Source: Lolium rigidum (taxonomy: Eukaryota; Streptophyta; Magnoliopsida; Poales; Poaceae). From it: a stretch of 64,000 nucleotides of DNA. The position numbers and the translations under genes were made by a program. Of the stretch, positions 1 to 10,614 are shown in pieces; positions within the stretch are counted from its first letter, which is position 1, and each line of letters starts with the position of its first letter. The notes under the pieces are model-generated. The model made no database searches, had not been told where the DNA came from, and saw only the letters and a program-made list of their open reading frames with translations. The DNA is taken from positions 264,811,687 to 264,875,686 of the forward strand of contig NC_061510.1 in the NCBI RefSeq assembly GCF_022539505.1. Direction: 5' to 3'.

Positions 1-731
1 TTAAAGCAAAAGAGAGCATCAAAAAGCAAGTATGAAACAAATTTAAGCATAACCCACTTCCTATGAAAAGGAATCTTGTAAATAAACAAGTCATGTAGGC
101 ATAATGCAACAAGCATAGAAAGATAAAACAAGTGTAACTTCAAAAATTTCAGCATATAGAGAGGTGTTTTAGTAACATGAAAATTTCTACAACCATATTT
201 TCCTCTCTCATAATAACTTTCAGTGGCATCATGAAAAAATTCAACAATGTAACTATCACATAAAGCATTCTTATTCACATGCATAAAAGTATCATTACTC
301 TCCACATAAGCATAATCAATTTTATTAGTTGTAGTGGGAGCAAATTCAACAAAGTAGCTATCATTATTATTCTCATCATCAAATATAGGAGGCATAGTAT
401 AATCATAACAAGCTTTATCCTCCATAGTAGGCGGCACCAAAAGACCACTATCATTATAATCATCATATATGGGAGGCATATCGTAATCAACATAAACTTT
501 CTCCTCAATGCCCGGAGGGCTAAAGAGATCATTTTCATCAAAACCGATCTCCCCAAGCTTAGAATTTTCTATAGCATTAGCAACAATGGTGTTCAAAGCA
601 TTCATATTAATAACATTCCCATTAGCATACATATAAAGTTCCATGGGGTTTTTAATTCTCTCTTCAAACACATCATGTCCTAATTCAAGATAAAGTTCAT
701 AAAGATCTCTCATATTTTTGTTGTTTTCCAT
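1..731 (-). CDS. ORF of non-autonomous LTR element, unknown function (partial, 243 codons)
   Basis: The reading frame opens at ATG 731 (starts MENNKNMRDLYELYLELGHD) and stays open without a frameshift to the window edge, so its C-terminus is missing. It is homologous along its length to the ORF at 38582-39316 in element D. Shared blocks include an acidic Tyr/Asp-rich middle (DDENNNDSYFVEFAPTTTNK), ALCDSYIVEF, and a hydrophobic stretch near residues 200-225 (FLKLHLFYLSMLVALCL) that looks like a membrane segment. The product is not gag, protease, RT or integrase, and I know of no defined function. Such ORFs recur in Triticeae and oat non-autonomous LTR elements (family recollection). That two copies stay open suggests the protein, or recent amplification, keeps it intact. 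Confidence 0.75.
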   Translation of the reverse strand, partial: MENNKNMRDLYELYLELGHDVFEERIKNPMELYMYANGNVINMNALNTIVANAIENSKLGEIGFDENDLFSPPGIEEKVYVDYDMPPIYDDYNDSGLLVPPTMEDKACYDYTMPPIFDDENNNDSYFVEFAPTTTNKIDYAYVESNDTFMHVNKNALCDSYIVEFFHDATESYYERGKYGCRNFHVTKTPLYMLKFLKLHLFYLSMLVALCLHDLFIYKIPFHRKWVMLKFVSYLLFDALFCF

Positions 732-869
732 TATGCCTAACTAGTGTAAACAAGAAACAAAAAGATGCAATTGCAGGATCTAAAGGAAATAGCTTTGAGC
801 ACACACACAACGGCAACAGAAAAGTACTTAGTTACCTGGGACCGGAGTATGAGTGACTTTACCTTTCCT

Positions 870-890
870 CCCTACAGCAACGGCGCCTGT
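870..890 (-). promoter_or_regulatory. Primer binding site, tRNA-Asp type
   Basis: Just inside the LTR, the minus strand reads GGCGCCGTTGC followed by a diverged G-rich stretch. This matches the 3' end of plant tRNA-Asp (complement of GGCGCCGTTGCCGGGG) in its first half. The second half has decayed compared with element D (38426-38443). Confidence 0.6.
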
Positions 891-899
891 AAAAGTGCT

Positions 900-2358
900 T
901 GATGTCTACGGGTGCTTCTATTCTTGTAGACAGTGTTGGGCCTCCAAGAGCAGTAGGTTTGTAGAACAGACAGCAAGTTTCCCTTAAGTGGATCACCCAA
1001 GGTTTATCGAACTCAGGGAGGAAGAGGTCAAAGATATCCCTCTCAAGCAACCCTGCAATCACGATACAAGAAGTCTCTTGTGTCCCCAACACACCTAATA
1101 CACTTGTCAGATGTATAGGTGCACCAGTTCGGTGAAGAGATAGTGAAATACAAGTTGTATGAATGAATATGAGTAGTAATAGCAATCTGAATAAAATATG
1201 GCAGCGAGTAAACATGCAACAGAACAGTAAATAAACGGAGTTTCGATGCTTAGAAATAAGGCCTAGGGATCATACTTTCACTAGTGGACACTCTCAACAT
1301 TGATCACATAATAAAACTACTCTACACTCTCTTGTTGGATGATGAACACCACTAATTGCGTAGGGCTACAAGAGCACCTCAATGCCGGAGTTAACAAGCT
1401 CCACAACATTCGATATTCATATTTAAATAACCTTAGAGTGCATGATAGATCATTGCAATTACACCAAGTACTAACATAGCATGCACACTCGTCACCATCA
1501 CACTATGAAGGAGGAATAGATCACATCAATACTATCATAGCAATAATTAACTTCATAATCTACAAGAGATTACAATCATAACCTACGCCAAGTACTACAT
1601 GATGCACACACTCGTCACCTTTACACCATGGAGGAGGAATAGAGTACTTTAATAACATCACTAGAGTAACACATAGATGAATAGTGATACAAAACTCATA
1701 TGAATCTCAATCATGTAAGGCAGCTCATGAGATCATTGTATTGAAGCTACCGGTACAGCCCTTAGCCTCGATGGAGAACTACTCCCTCCTCATGGGAGAC
1801 AGCAGTGTTGATGGAGATGGCGGTGGTGTTGATGGAGATGCCTTCCGGGGGCACTTCCCCGTCCCGGCGGCGTGCCGGAACGGAGACTCCGTCCCCCGGA
1901 TCTTGGCTTCGCGATGGCGGCGGCTCCGGAAGGTTTCTCGTACCGTGGCTTTTCCGTATCGAAGATTTAGGTCGTGGAGCTTTATATAGGCGAAGAGGCG
2001 GAGTCGGAGGGGGTACGGAGTCGCCACACAATAGGGGGCGCGGCCCGAGCCCCGGCCGCGCCAGCCCCATGTGTGGGCCCCCCGTGGCTCTCCTCCGGTG
2101 GCTCTCGGGTGTTCCGGAAGCTTCGTGGAATTCTAAGATGCCGGGCATTGATTTCGTCCGATTCCGAGAATATTTCCTTACTAGGATTTCTGAAACCAAA
2201 AACAGCAAGAAAACAACAACCGGCCCTTCGGCACCTCGTCGATGAGGTTAGTTCCGGAAAATGCATAATAATGACATAAAGTGTGTATAAAACATGTGAG
2301 TATCATCATAAAAGTAGCATGGAACATAAGAAATTATAGATACGTTTGAGACGTATCA
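900..2358 (-). repeat. 5' LTR of the left-edge element (1459 bp)
   Basis: The LTR begins TGATACG and ends GACATCA on the minus strand, the same ends as the LTRs of element D. It is about 270 bp shorter than D's LTRs (1729 and 1724 bp). The core promoter region upstream of a TATATAAAG-like box (near 1980-1990, minus strand) is GC-rich, as in D. Confidence 0.88.
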
Positions 2359-5142
2359 TGGCTCTGCACCACTACTGAAATGGAGCTGCAGAACCTTGAG
2401 GCGGAAGGTTTCCTGCGTCCCGGAAGCTGGCGAACAGTTCCGGGTTCCTTATCTCCAGCCCCTCAAGAAGGCGAGATGGTGGTGACCAAGGCGCTAGTGG
2501 AGCGAGGCTTCTCCTTCCCGCCATCAGATTTCTTCTCGGAAATCATGAAGGAATATGGGCTTCAACCCCACAACATATCGCCGAACAGCGTCCTGGCGAT
2601 CAGCAACCACGTCACTCTCTGCGAGGGCCATCTCCGGGTAACTCCCGAACTTCCCCTATTCCAATACTATTTCTCCGTCAAGAAGGAGAAGATCCGCCAG
2701 ACCTCCGAGTTGGCGACTTGCGGGTCCATCACCTTCATGCTCCGCCCCGGCCGCGTCTACCCCCCTACCGACCGCCACGAATCCGCGCGGTATCGGTCCG
2801 GAGGTTTCTTCTACTTGAAGGACGTCTCCGACCCGTGCGGCGAGAGGAAGCCGCCGCCGTTTAAGAACAGCCCCCGCCAGCGAAACTCCGGCATGGACGC
2901 AGTGCCCCCACCTCTCCGAGTCACCACAGCCTAACCCGTGCGATCAGGCGGATTTGCAAGCTCACGGAGGAGGGCCTGACGGGGAAGGACCTCACCATGT
3001 CTTGGTTCACCAAGCGGATCCAGCCACTTCAGCATCGGAACCGCTTGATGTTCCACTACACGGGGCGCGAGGATCCGATGCGCGCCTCGAAGGACAATCT
3101 CTCCGCCGACGCCATCGACAAGAGGATCCAGCTCCTCATCAAGATTCCGCGTGAACTTCATGTTCACGTGTGTAATAAGGACATCCACACCAGCGGCTCC
3201 GGGACCGCGGTATGCTATCTCGACTTGAACATTGTTTTCCTTTGTACTTACAATTTTGTCTAAGTGCTGGCTCTGTAACTTAGCTCGAGGCCCTCGAGGA
3301 AGGCGAACTCGGAACTCTCCTCCGAGTCCCATCCACGGGCAACACGGATCCGGAAGCCGCGTCGGAGACGGAGGCTCCCGAGGTTCCGCGCCCCTCCAAG
3401 AGGAACATAGCTGCTCCCTCCAGCCCTGCAGCCAAACGCGCCCGCGAAGTGCCTAGCACTGCGGCTACCCGAAGCGCGCAGGCGGAGAAGAAGCGCCTCA
3501 AGCTCATCGACACCAGCAACAAATCCCGACCCGACATTCATCGCTTCTTAAGCCTTCCGGTAAGTGCTCGGTTTCCGAATTCCAAAATCTTCTGTTATCA
3601 CGAGCAAGTACTTACTTTAACTTATTATGCTTTTTTCTTTTACAGAAGTTCCGGAAGCCAGCCCCCAAGGCCCCAAGAGCCCTCAAGAAGAAGGTCAAGC
3701 CATCTCCGGCTTCCATCCCTGTTACGCCAGAGGTCGAGGTTCCGCCCAAAGCCTCCTCTGCCACCAAACCGGATCCCAAGGACGTCATCAACATTGATGA
3801 CCTTCCTGAAGACCCGACTGGCCATGGTGGTTCCGGGAAGGGCGTATCCTCGTCTACGCCTCCGCCTGAGCAACCAACTGCCACCTCCGCCGAACCTACA
3901 CCTGAGCAATACGAGCAGAAGGTGCAACTGATTCATGCTACCAGCACGCTCCAAGCTGACCCTCAGCCTACTCCGTCTCTGCAAAAGCTTACCCTTGCCC
4001 AACGCCACGTGAAAGTTTCCGACATGATGGAGAGGGTGTGGGGGCCTGCAGATACGGAAATGAAGGAGCTCTCCGACATCGAGAGTGATCTCAAGGTCTT
4101 CTTTGCTAAGCATAAGGAGGTGCGCCAGGTAACACTAGCCCCCAAGCATTGGGTTAGACATTTTTTTCCGTGTAACATGTGTTAGCCGATGCTTTCTTCA
4201 ATATGTACCTTAAGCGGAAATTTAAAATTTTATTCCTCCAAGACTTTGAACTCCTCGTCAGCCCCTGAATTTTGAATATCCGACTAACTCTTTGTCTGCT
4301 TCTCGAACACGCGGAAGCCGCACGAAGATCCGCGCACCCACGTGCTCGGAGCAAATAACGTAGATTGAGGGGCTGCGCTGCACGTGAAAATAGCGTAAAG
4401 CTATTAAGCGCTTGGAGACCCGCCTTCGGGTACGAATTCCGAGTTGGATTTGTATCTTGCTATAATTTTTCATGATGCATGACATGTTGTGACTTTTCCG
4501 CCTATAGAAGAGACTGCCAAGCACTCCACCTTCGATGAGCTGTCCGCCAAAGTCAAAGTGCTCGAGGCGGAGAACGAATCCCTCAAGACCTTTATCAAGG
4601 ATTCCTCCGAGAAGGAAAATTTGGTGAGGAAGGAGCTCTCCGAGAAGCACGCCCGTGACTTGGCGGAACTTGCTAAGAAACAAAAGAAGAGCCATCAAAG
4701 GGTAACCTCCTTAGTGGCAAAAAATAAAGTTCAAGAAGCAGAGGCGGAGGCTATTAACAAGATGATCTTCCGTAAGCATTCTTTGTGCTGTAGTTCCAAC
4801 TTTATCATATGTTGCTTGTGTCCGCGAAGGAACTGATCCCTTTGTTCGCAGCAAGTCTTGGGTTTGAATGGTCCAAGGACTCAACCCTCAAGAGGACGGA
4901 AGCGTATGATGAAGCGCGGAGTTCCATCGACGAGCTTTTCGAGTGCGTGTCGCGGACTCGCCAAATCTCTCGCTCTTTGAAGAGAGCCAAGACCACAGTG
5001 ATTGACACTATGTCCAGGCCGATGAAGCAGTGTGCCGGAACTTGTCAAGGATTGGCAAGAATCTTCCGCTTCGCGGAGTCGCCTCTCTTGTCTTGGCCAC
5101 CCGCAAGGCGCACTTCCCCACCATGAAGTTCGCGGATGTTGC
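2359..5142 (+). pseudogene. Gypsy-type gag gene of the 'putative gypsy type transposon' family (PF04195-like), broken
   Basis: Exons recognisable by GT-AG borders are 2359-3209, 3284-3559, 3646-4128, 4508-4771 and 4852 to the gap at 5143. The first exon encodes the family signature (GFSFPPSDFFSEIMKEYGLQ, NSVLAISNHVTLCEGHL, FMLRPGRVYPP). Later exons are charged and Lys/Glu-rich with a coiled-coil-like stretch (AKVKVLEAENESLKTFI), typical of retroelement gag-like proteins with introns. The frame runs upstream of the first Met (2380) into the LTR insertion at 2358, so the true start lies beyond that element. At least four single-base shifts are visible, two near 2870-2935 and two near 5030-5085 (after SRPMKQ and near ESSA). 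The 100-N gap removes the end. Some shifts could be sequencing errors. The family call is from remembered motifs. Confidence 0.75.
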
Positions 5143-5242
5143 NNNNNNNNNNNNNNNNNNNNNNNNNNNNNNNNNNNNNNNNNNNNNNNNNNNNNNNNNN
5201 NNNNNNNNNNNNNNNNNNNNNNNNNNNNNNNNNNNNNNNNNN
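5143..5242. other. Assembly gap (100 N)
   Basis: Exactly 100 N, a placeholder gap of unknown true size. It separates the last gag-like exon from unannotated DNA at 5243-5384. Confidence 0.99.
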
Positions 5243-5387
5243 TGTGAATGAGTTATGGACCTTGCTATGTTCTGTTGTACTACTCTGAGGGATGTGATAT
5301 TTGCGGAATGGTACTTCGCGAATGTTATATCAACGACTGGCATACTACAACATGCAGTGGTATGCAGGGTCACCACAGAGAATCTAA

Positions 5388-5661
5388 GACTGCTCATAGT
5401 GGGAGTAACATATGTGGTAACATCACACATTTCAAGGCATTTTGGTGACATGGCATACCAATAAATGAAGAAAGAGAGTGAGGTGGTAACTAGCTATGTT
5501 ACCATAATATCACACATCTCAAAGCAATACGAGTCTACAACATAATTAATAACACATTGCATGACACCACATCTAAGTTACTACCCACTATGGAGGTAGT
5601 AACTTAGACTAGTAACATGATATATGTTACTAGTCTAAGTTACTCTCCACTATGAGCAGCC
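5388..5661. mobile_element. Tourist-like (Harbinger) MITE, 274 bp
   Basis: The terminal inverted repeats are GACTGCTCATAGTGGGAGTA on the left and, reverse-complemented, GGCTGCTCATAGTGGAGAGT on the right. TAA flanks both sides (5385-5387 and 5662-5664), the 3-bp TSD of the PIF/Harbinger superfamily. There is a strong internal palindrome near 5598-5640 (AGACTAGTAACAT / ATGTTACTAGTCT). It has no coding capacity. Confidence 0.85.
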
Positions 5662-5664
5662 TAA

Positions 5665-6372
5665 GTGGGCTCTTATGTAACTGCCAGCTCTAGCACGTGC
5701 TCTTATAAATTTCGTGAGAGCGAAAGGTAAATCATGTATTGATAAATTAATACATCTCTGTAGTTAACTATTGTACATGCTGGCTGTAAGTTGGCTTTAG
5801 ATAACATGACATCTCACTTATATCCAACAATCAACTATACTATCGAACTTGCTCTGAGACTGTACAAGGTCTTTTCATAATGGAGGGTTTTTAGCGTGGC
5901 ATCCTAAGCAAAATGCTGATATGAGACTCTAGTTAATGAGGAAAGACGGTGGTGTTCTATCTTGTACTACAAAGAAACAACACTTGCACAGAACTATAGG
6001 TAAAATGCATTAATAGGTCAATCACATGTAGGCATGTCATAAAAATTATTAAATATAGATATAACTTTAAAAGACAACGCATTGAAGTGGTTGCATCTTA
6101 AGATATACCGCTGCCTATGATAAGGCGGTAAGAATCAATCCATTGTGAAAAAACTAACACCGTCTCGAAACCGATTTATAAGCATCCACACATGCACACA
6201 AAAGATGGAGACAGTGGCGAAGCTGGAGAATTTAGAAAGAGTGTGCATAGGGAGTGCCTCAGTAGATAAACTGTATTTTAGAGGATGTATATATGGTGAG
6301 AAAATAAGATTTTACAAAGAAAAATTCCTGTGTGGGGTAGTGCACCCCTTGTGTAGCCATAGATCCGCCAGT
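5665..6372. other. Intergenic DNA without a gene; likely MITE remnant
   Basis: This stretch is AT-rich with no convincing ORF. Positions about 5665-5860 (GAGCTGGCAG-like left part, CGAACTTGCTCTGA right part) resemble a decayed Tourist-type MITE, but I cannot define paired ends or a TSD. Nothing else is recognised. Confidence 0.35.
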
Positions 6373-6375
6373 TAA

Positions 6376-7460
6376 GAGCATGTCTAACAAGCCCCGTATT
6401 TCGCTGCCCCGTATAAGTCTCTTCTTTCGCCCCGTATCGAAAAACTGCTCCATTTCGAGCCATTCCGTCTAGCAGACCCCGTATTTCGCCCCGTATTTTC
6501 AAAAATAAAAACCCCGGGAAGTTCATCTTCATTGATCATACTAGGGATCATACATACATATTGATCATACTACGGATCATACTACATCTAACTAAGCAAT
6601 AACCTACGTCTAGTCGTCAAGGATGACGTAGGGGATGAAGGCGATCCTCGCCGCCTCCTCCCGCGCCTGCCGCGCCTGCCGCGCCTGCCGCGCCTCGAAC
6701 TCCTGGACGGCGGCGATGGCCGCCGCCTCCTCCTCTGCCTCCGCCCGAGCTTTCTCGGCGGCATCCGCCTCGGATAAGGCGACCGCACGGCGGTAGGCCG
6801 CCTCCTCTTCCGCCGCATCCTCTTCCTCCTCGCCGCCTCCGCTTCCTCCGCCGCTGCTGCTGCCGATGGTCGCCCTCCATGCCGCCAACGCCGCGCGGTC
6901 GCGCTGCCACTGCGCGCGCCATTTCTCGAACGCTTCGCCGCTCATCGGCTTGAGCGGCGGGTCCTGCTTGTACCACCGCCCACCCGCGGCGTACTCCCGG
7001 AGCGCCTCCGGCACGTACAGCGCGCCGGCGTACTTGCAGGCCGCGCGACGGCTCCCGGCGGCGGAAAGCTTGCACTTCAGCCGCCACGCTTCCTCTACGA
7101 TGTCCGGCGAGCGGGATCGCTTCGATCCGCTCGCCGGTGAGGCCCTACTGCGGCGGCGGGAGTCCATCCTAGCTTGGGGGTGGAATGCAGCGCGGGGGAG
7201 CGGCTAATTGCTCGCCGGAGCAGGAGGAGGAGGCGGCGGCGCGCGGCGGAGCTAGGGTTGCGAGTGAGTGGTTAACCCCTCACTCGCACCTGCGCCCACT
7301 ATATGTACGGGGCGACGGGGCCGATTTCCTGGGCCCCGTATTCCGCCGAAACGGGGCGGCCCGAATACGGGGCCTGCTAGATGGCCCAAACCGCGCCTGC
7401 CCCGTATGTCGCCGGAATTTTACGGGGTGGGCGGGTTATACGGGGCTGTTAGACATGCTC
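6376..7460 (-). mobile_element. Harbinger-type DNA element with internal ORF, 1085 bp
   Basis: Terminal inverted repeats are GAGCATGTCTAACAAGCCCC (left) and GAGCATGTCTAACAGCCCCG (right, reverse complement). TAA duplicates flank it at 6373-6375 and 7461-7463, which fits PIF/Harbinger. Both subterminal regions are packed with CCCCGTAT or ATACGGGG words, likely transposase-binding repeats. The centre is very GC-rich and carries one 185-codon ORF on the minus strand. No DDE transposase is present, so it is non-autonomous. Confidence 0.82.
6610..7167 (-). CDS. Hypothetical protein carried in Harbinger-type element
   Basis: This 185-aa ORF starts MDSRRRSRASPASGSKRSRS. The N-terminal third is basic, with EEAWRLKCKLSAAG and a Trp-rich middle (GGRWYKQDPPLKPMSGEAFE, KWRAQWQRDRAALAAWRA). 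The C-terminal half is an Ala/Glu-rich, probably helical, acidic tract. Similar proteins recur as multi-copy hypothetical proteins in Pooideae genomes (recollection, no search done). The regularly spaced Trp residues could be a Myb/SANT-like relic, which would suit the accessory DNA-binding protein of Harbinger elements, but I cannot show that. The frame is complete from ATG to stop and unbroken despite high GC. Overlapping GC-rich frames on both strands are taken as shadows. Confidence 0.5.
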   Translation of the reverse strand: MDSRRRSRASPASGSKRSRSPDIVEEAWRLKCKLSAAGSRRAACKYAGALYVPEALREYAAGGRWYKQDPPLKPMSGEAFEKWRAQWQRDRAALAAWRATIGSSSGGGSGGGEEEEDAAEEEAAYRRAVALSEADAAEKARAEAEEEAAAIAAVQEFEARQARQARQAREEAARIAFIPYVILDD

Positions 7461-7463
7461 TAA

Positions 7464-8770
7464 TGGAGATATACAAATTCGAGGAAGGCGACGACGTGGA
7501 TCGAACAACGGAGAGAGTGAGAGACCATAGATTGGCCAAACAGTGCAGAGCAATTATGCATATTCAAGGACATATAATTACTGTAACTAATTCGTGGGAT
7601 ACACAGGTGTCCTACGTGACCCTCCATGCCCCCCTCCATTGATGGTTGACGTGTCGAGACAAGTCGACCGGTCTTGTCGGTTTGGATGCAGTGGATGGAT
7701 GAGAAACAATAGTACGTGCACCGTCGCTGGCTGTGCACTTTATAAATAGAGAGAAAGGTCATGTCACACTACACACATTGTGTTAGGATTGTCACACTGT
7801 GGCATAATCTCTGTAGTTTCTCTTCAGCACGAGTTGGGATTTGAATGCTGTGCTAGGGAGTGGCTAACTTTTTTGGTTAAGTTTTCGGTCGGACGATTTT
7901 CCTTGACCCAAATTACTCTATCTCTATCTTCCTTCTCGGAAGCAGCTGTTTTTGTCAAAAAAAAAGTGTATCTAGATGTATCAGTGTTGAAACATGTAAA
8001 TTTACACAAAGTAGAGACATCTTTTTATGAACGGAGGGAATGTTATATCTCATAGAAAATAATTCAATATAAATCATGTAGTGTAAATTGTATAGTAAAA
8101 TAACATTAGGTTAGATCTCATGGAAAACCTTTTACCATAATTAAAGGGATTCTCTCCATCCATGAAATTTGAATAGACATGACATTTCAATCATATACTT
8201 CACCTACTTCTACACTTTTCTATCTTACGAAATCAAAGGACCAATACTGGTTAACCTGGCCTAATCCACATCGGGAGAACCTCGATCTGGTGCTGGAGTG
8301 CCCCGGGTTGAACGCGAAGCCTTTTCTTTTCTAGAATACACTCTGAAATGTATCACATACGGACATACCATAGAAGAAAGGCCAAGAGACCAGTTTTACA
8401 ACACCGTCAAAATGGCAAAAACATTGTCAGCAAGATCAATAAGAGGTGGCAGCTCCTCCCCTAGGACTACTCTCCCAACACTAAAAGTAGGAGTGGCAGA
8501 AAGCTGAAGCCTCACCGCAGAACAATTAAGTCTGATGTTTTTCCACGCCTCAAACCCCAAACGAATCATCTGGATGCTCTTTCGCACGCCCGGTCTTGAA
8601 CGCAAACGTTTGAGTTGTGACAATTCAAAAGGGGTTAATTATTGGTTTGCCACTACATCCCGCGCAACACTCAGTTTTGCCACTAGAGCAGAATGGTGCT
8701 CAGTTTTGCCATTAGTCTGTGTGCAACGACTCGTTCCGTGAGTCTGCCGTTTCATTCAGGTCAACGTCCT
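7464..8770. other. Intergenic DNA without a gene; Stowaway MITE end at 7957-8042
   Basis: No supported gene. Positions 7957-8042 (GTGTATCTAGATGTATC to GAACGGAGGGAATG) match the right half of a Stowaway/Mariner MITE, but the left half is not visible. Positions 8640-8740 contain three copies of a CAGTTTTGCCAYTA-type word that is common near grass promoters and MITEs. Nothing else is recognised. Confidence 0.45.
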
Positions 8771-8775
8771 TGACT

Positions 8776-8869
8776 CGGCTGTTTCAGGTGGGACCAGGCG
8801 GAGACGCATTTGAAAAGAGGACCGGCTGTTTCAGGTGGGACCAGGCGGAGACGCATTTGAAAAGAGGAC
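8776..8869 (+). repeat. Perfect or near-perfect 47-bp tandem duplication
   Basis: A 47-bp unit starting CGGCTGTTTCAGGTGGGACC occurs at 8776-8822 and 8823-8869, head to tail. A diverged third start (GGCCGTTTCACGTGGGACCC) follows at about 8877. It lies about 255 bp upstream of the ATG of the GRF zinc-finger gene, so it is in its presumed promoter or 5' UTR. Confidence 0.9.
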
Positions 8870-9124
8870 CGTTGCTGGCCGTTTCACGTGGGACCCACAA
8901 GGCAACCGTTGGAGCTCAACCCCATTTAAAATCCCTGATCGCGCGGCGGAGCTCGCAGCGGTGAGAAGAAATCGACGGGGTTCGAGACGGCCCCTCGCAG
9001 AGGTGCGGCGCGGGCGACTGAGAGGGCCTTGTTGACAGGGAGCGCCGCCGACGGCGGGAGCTGCGGAGGGCGCAGCCGTCTGCCAGAAGCACCTCACGGT
9101 TCAGATCCCGCGCCACCTCTATCC

Positions 9125-9670
9125 ATGTCTTCTTCTAGCTCCCGTGCCACCTCTCGGTTCGAGCTTCCGGTGCGCATGGAGATGCCGATCCTCCTCTGTC
9201 CGCGGTGCCGGGCGCCCGTTGATCGGAGGATTTCGCGCACACCGAAGAACACCAATCGTCCGTTCTACGTGTGCAGCAGCGAGAAAGGGGTAAGAATAGT
9301 GGAAATTTCAGTATTTTGTGCATAGTTTGTGCTCAATGTGGTTGATCTCTTTCGTGTGCTTGCGGATAAAATGCTTCTTCGTTTGGGTCGATGTTTTGCT
9401 CCGGACGCCGATGAATCAGCCTGCTAGATGAGCACGAAGAATGGTTGCCCATCTTGCCACGGACGACACGGGTCGCCGCGATAGCTAGTGCGGAAGAGAC
9501 GCAGGGCGGAGCACGCATTGACGAGAGAGGTAGCTTTTGAGCTAAGGTGGATGAACCAGAAGATTAGAGAGCTCGAAGATCAATCAAAAATTTGGAATTA
9601 CATTTGTGCATTTGCAGGTGGTATTGTCATCGCACTAGGTTTAATGTTGACATTGTATGGAAAGGCATGA
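9125..9670 (+). CDS. GRF-type zinc-finger protein, small grass family, possibly degenerate
   Basis: Exon 1 (9125-9289) runs from ATG (MSSSSSRATSRFELPVRMEM) through CPRC and NRPFYVCSS, the first half of a GRF zinc finger, to a GTAAG donor at 9290. A frame-preserving acceptor at 9483-9484 joins exon 2 (9485-9670), which encodes a basic helix and a C-terminal membrane anchor (YICAFAGGIVIALGLML) before TGA. That domain order (Ser-rich N-terminus, GRF finger, coiled coil, C-terminal TM) is common in grass GRF proteins. However, the second half of the finger (CFFVWVD) lies inside the presumed intron near 9380-9405, behind TTGCGG where a TTGCAG acceptor would be expected, and its frame then meets a stop. 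So either the middle exon has been lost or the gene is a pseudogene. GC content and the 5' leader look genic. Confidence 0.5.
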
Positions 9671-9829
9671 ATTTGTGATGAATTTGTAAGCTTCAAATTG
9701 TATGAACTTGTAAGCTTGAATTTGCAAGCTTGAAATAAATAAATCTGATCAAAATTCGATAGTGGCAAAGATTTGGCTTTGGGCAGATGAGAAGGGTGTT
9801 TAAAAAAACGGTGAAAAATGAACAAACAA

Positions 9830-9915
9830 AAAATGGTGCGGCTAGGACTCGAACCCAAGACCGCTTTGTTTGGTAGCGTGAAGGATTGCTCTGGTAACCA
9901 GTGGGGTGGATGGAC
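9830..9915 (-). other. tRNA-derived (SINE-like) fragment
   Basis: On the minus strand, GGTCTTGGGTTCGAGTCCTA carries a perfect Pol III B box (GGTTCGANTCC). It is preceded by a weak A-box-like ACTGGTTACCAGAGC and followed by TTTTTT, a Pol III terminator. It does not fold as a full tRNA with CCA-side pairing, so I read it as a SINE-type relic. No poly(A) or TSD was found. Confidence 0.35.
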
Positions 9916-10614
9916 AGATATTGAAAAGCAAAAGGAAGAAATCTATCTATAGTTAGTTCTAGTTCGTGACTTGGTTTATGGTGTAAGGACGCATATGTTT
10001 GTTCTTTGTGTTTATGCACGCTGCTTAACCAAAAAAAGGGTGCGTCTTTGTTATTTCAAGCATTACGTGTTTGTGGTTTAGGTTGAAAAAATAATCAAAC
10101 AAAAAAAGGTGCATCTTTCTATTTTTGCGAGGGAAAAAGGGTGCATTTATCTGATTTCAAGCATTGCGTGTTTGTGATTTTTTGTTTCATACTTATATGG
10201 GTACCCTACTTATATTACATCAAAGTTCATACTTGGATCCATGTTTGTGATTTCATAATTCATACACCCTTGATATATTACATCGAAATCATAGAAAACT
10301 AAGATATATGAGATGCAAATATTGGTAGCCAGATCATCACGCAAAATAACTTAGATAAATTCGATACATAAGATGCTTAGTTCCACCGTTACACGGAAAT
10401 AACTTAGATAGATAGATGGGTACCCTAGATAGATAGATAGATGGGTACCCTAGATAGATAAGTTCAGTGACACACGACTTGACACGACTCGACACGGAAC
10501 CACATAGAAAATGAAAACGTAAAGCTAAAAAAACATGACGAGCTTGACGAGAACACATCTTGGCCGCACCACCTGCCGCACACCTGCGCCGCACCACCAT
10601 CTTCACCAGCGTCT
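9916..10614. other. Intergenic DNA without a gene
   Basis: AT-rich sequence with repeated words (AAAAAAGGTGCATCTTT, GCATTACGTGTTTGTG) suggesting local duplications, and the microsatellite at 10405-10461. No gene is supported. Confidence 0.5.
10405..10461 (+). repeat. GATA-type microsatellite with GGGTACCCTA insert, two units
   Basis: TAGATAGATAGATGGGTACC-type units are repeated twice in tandem, ending in AGATAGATA. GGTACC makes each unit locally palindromic. Confidence 0.85.

Larger units (their letters stand above)
1..2358 (-). mobile_element. LTR retrotransposon, 5' portion (LARD-like, related to element D)
   Basis: Read on the minus strand, the element starts at 2358 with TGATACGTCTC, runs through an LTR to 900, then a primer binding site and an ORF that leaves the window at position 1. 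It parallels the first 2.6 kb of element D (36687-39316) in order and in much of its sequence. The 3' LTR lies outside the window. It interrupts the gag-like gene on its right; the flanking TSD copy there would be TGGCT at 2359-2363, but the partner copy is not visible. No reverse transcriptase is visible. Confidence 0.88.

Noticed and set aside
1762..2279. Overlapping 80-150 codon ORFs in the left LTR
   Set aside because: GC-rich LTR promoter sequence; frames are not kept in the LTRs of element D.
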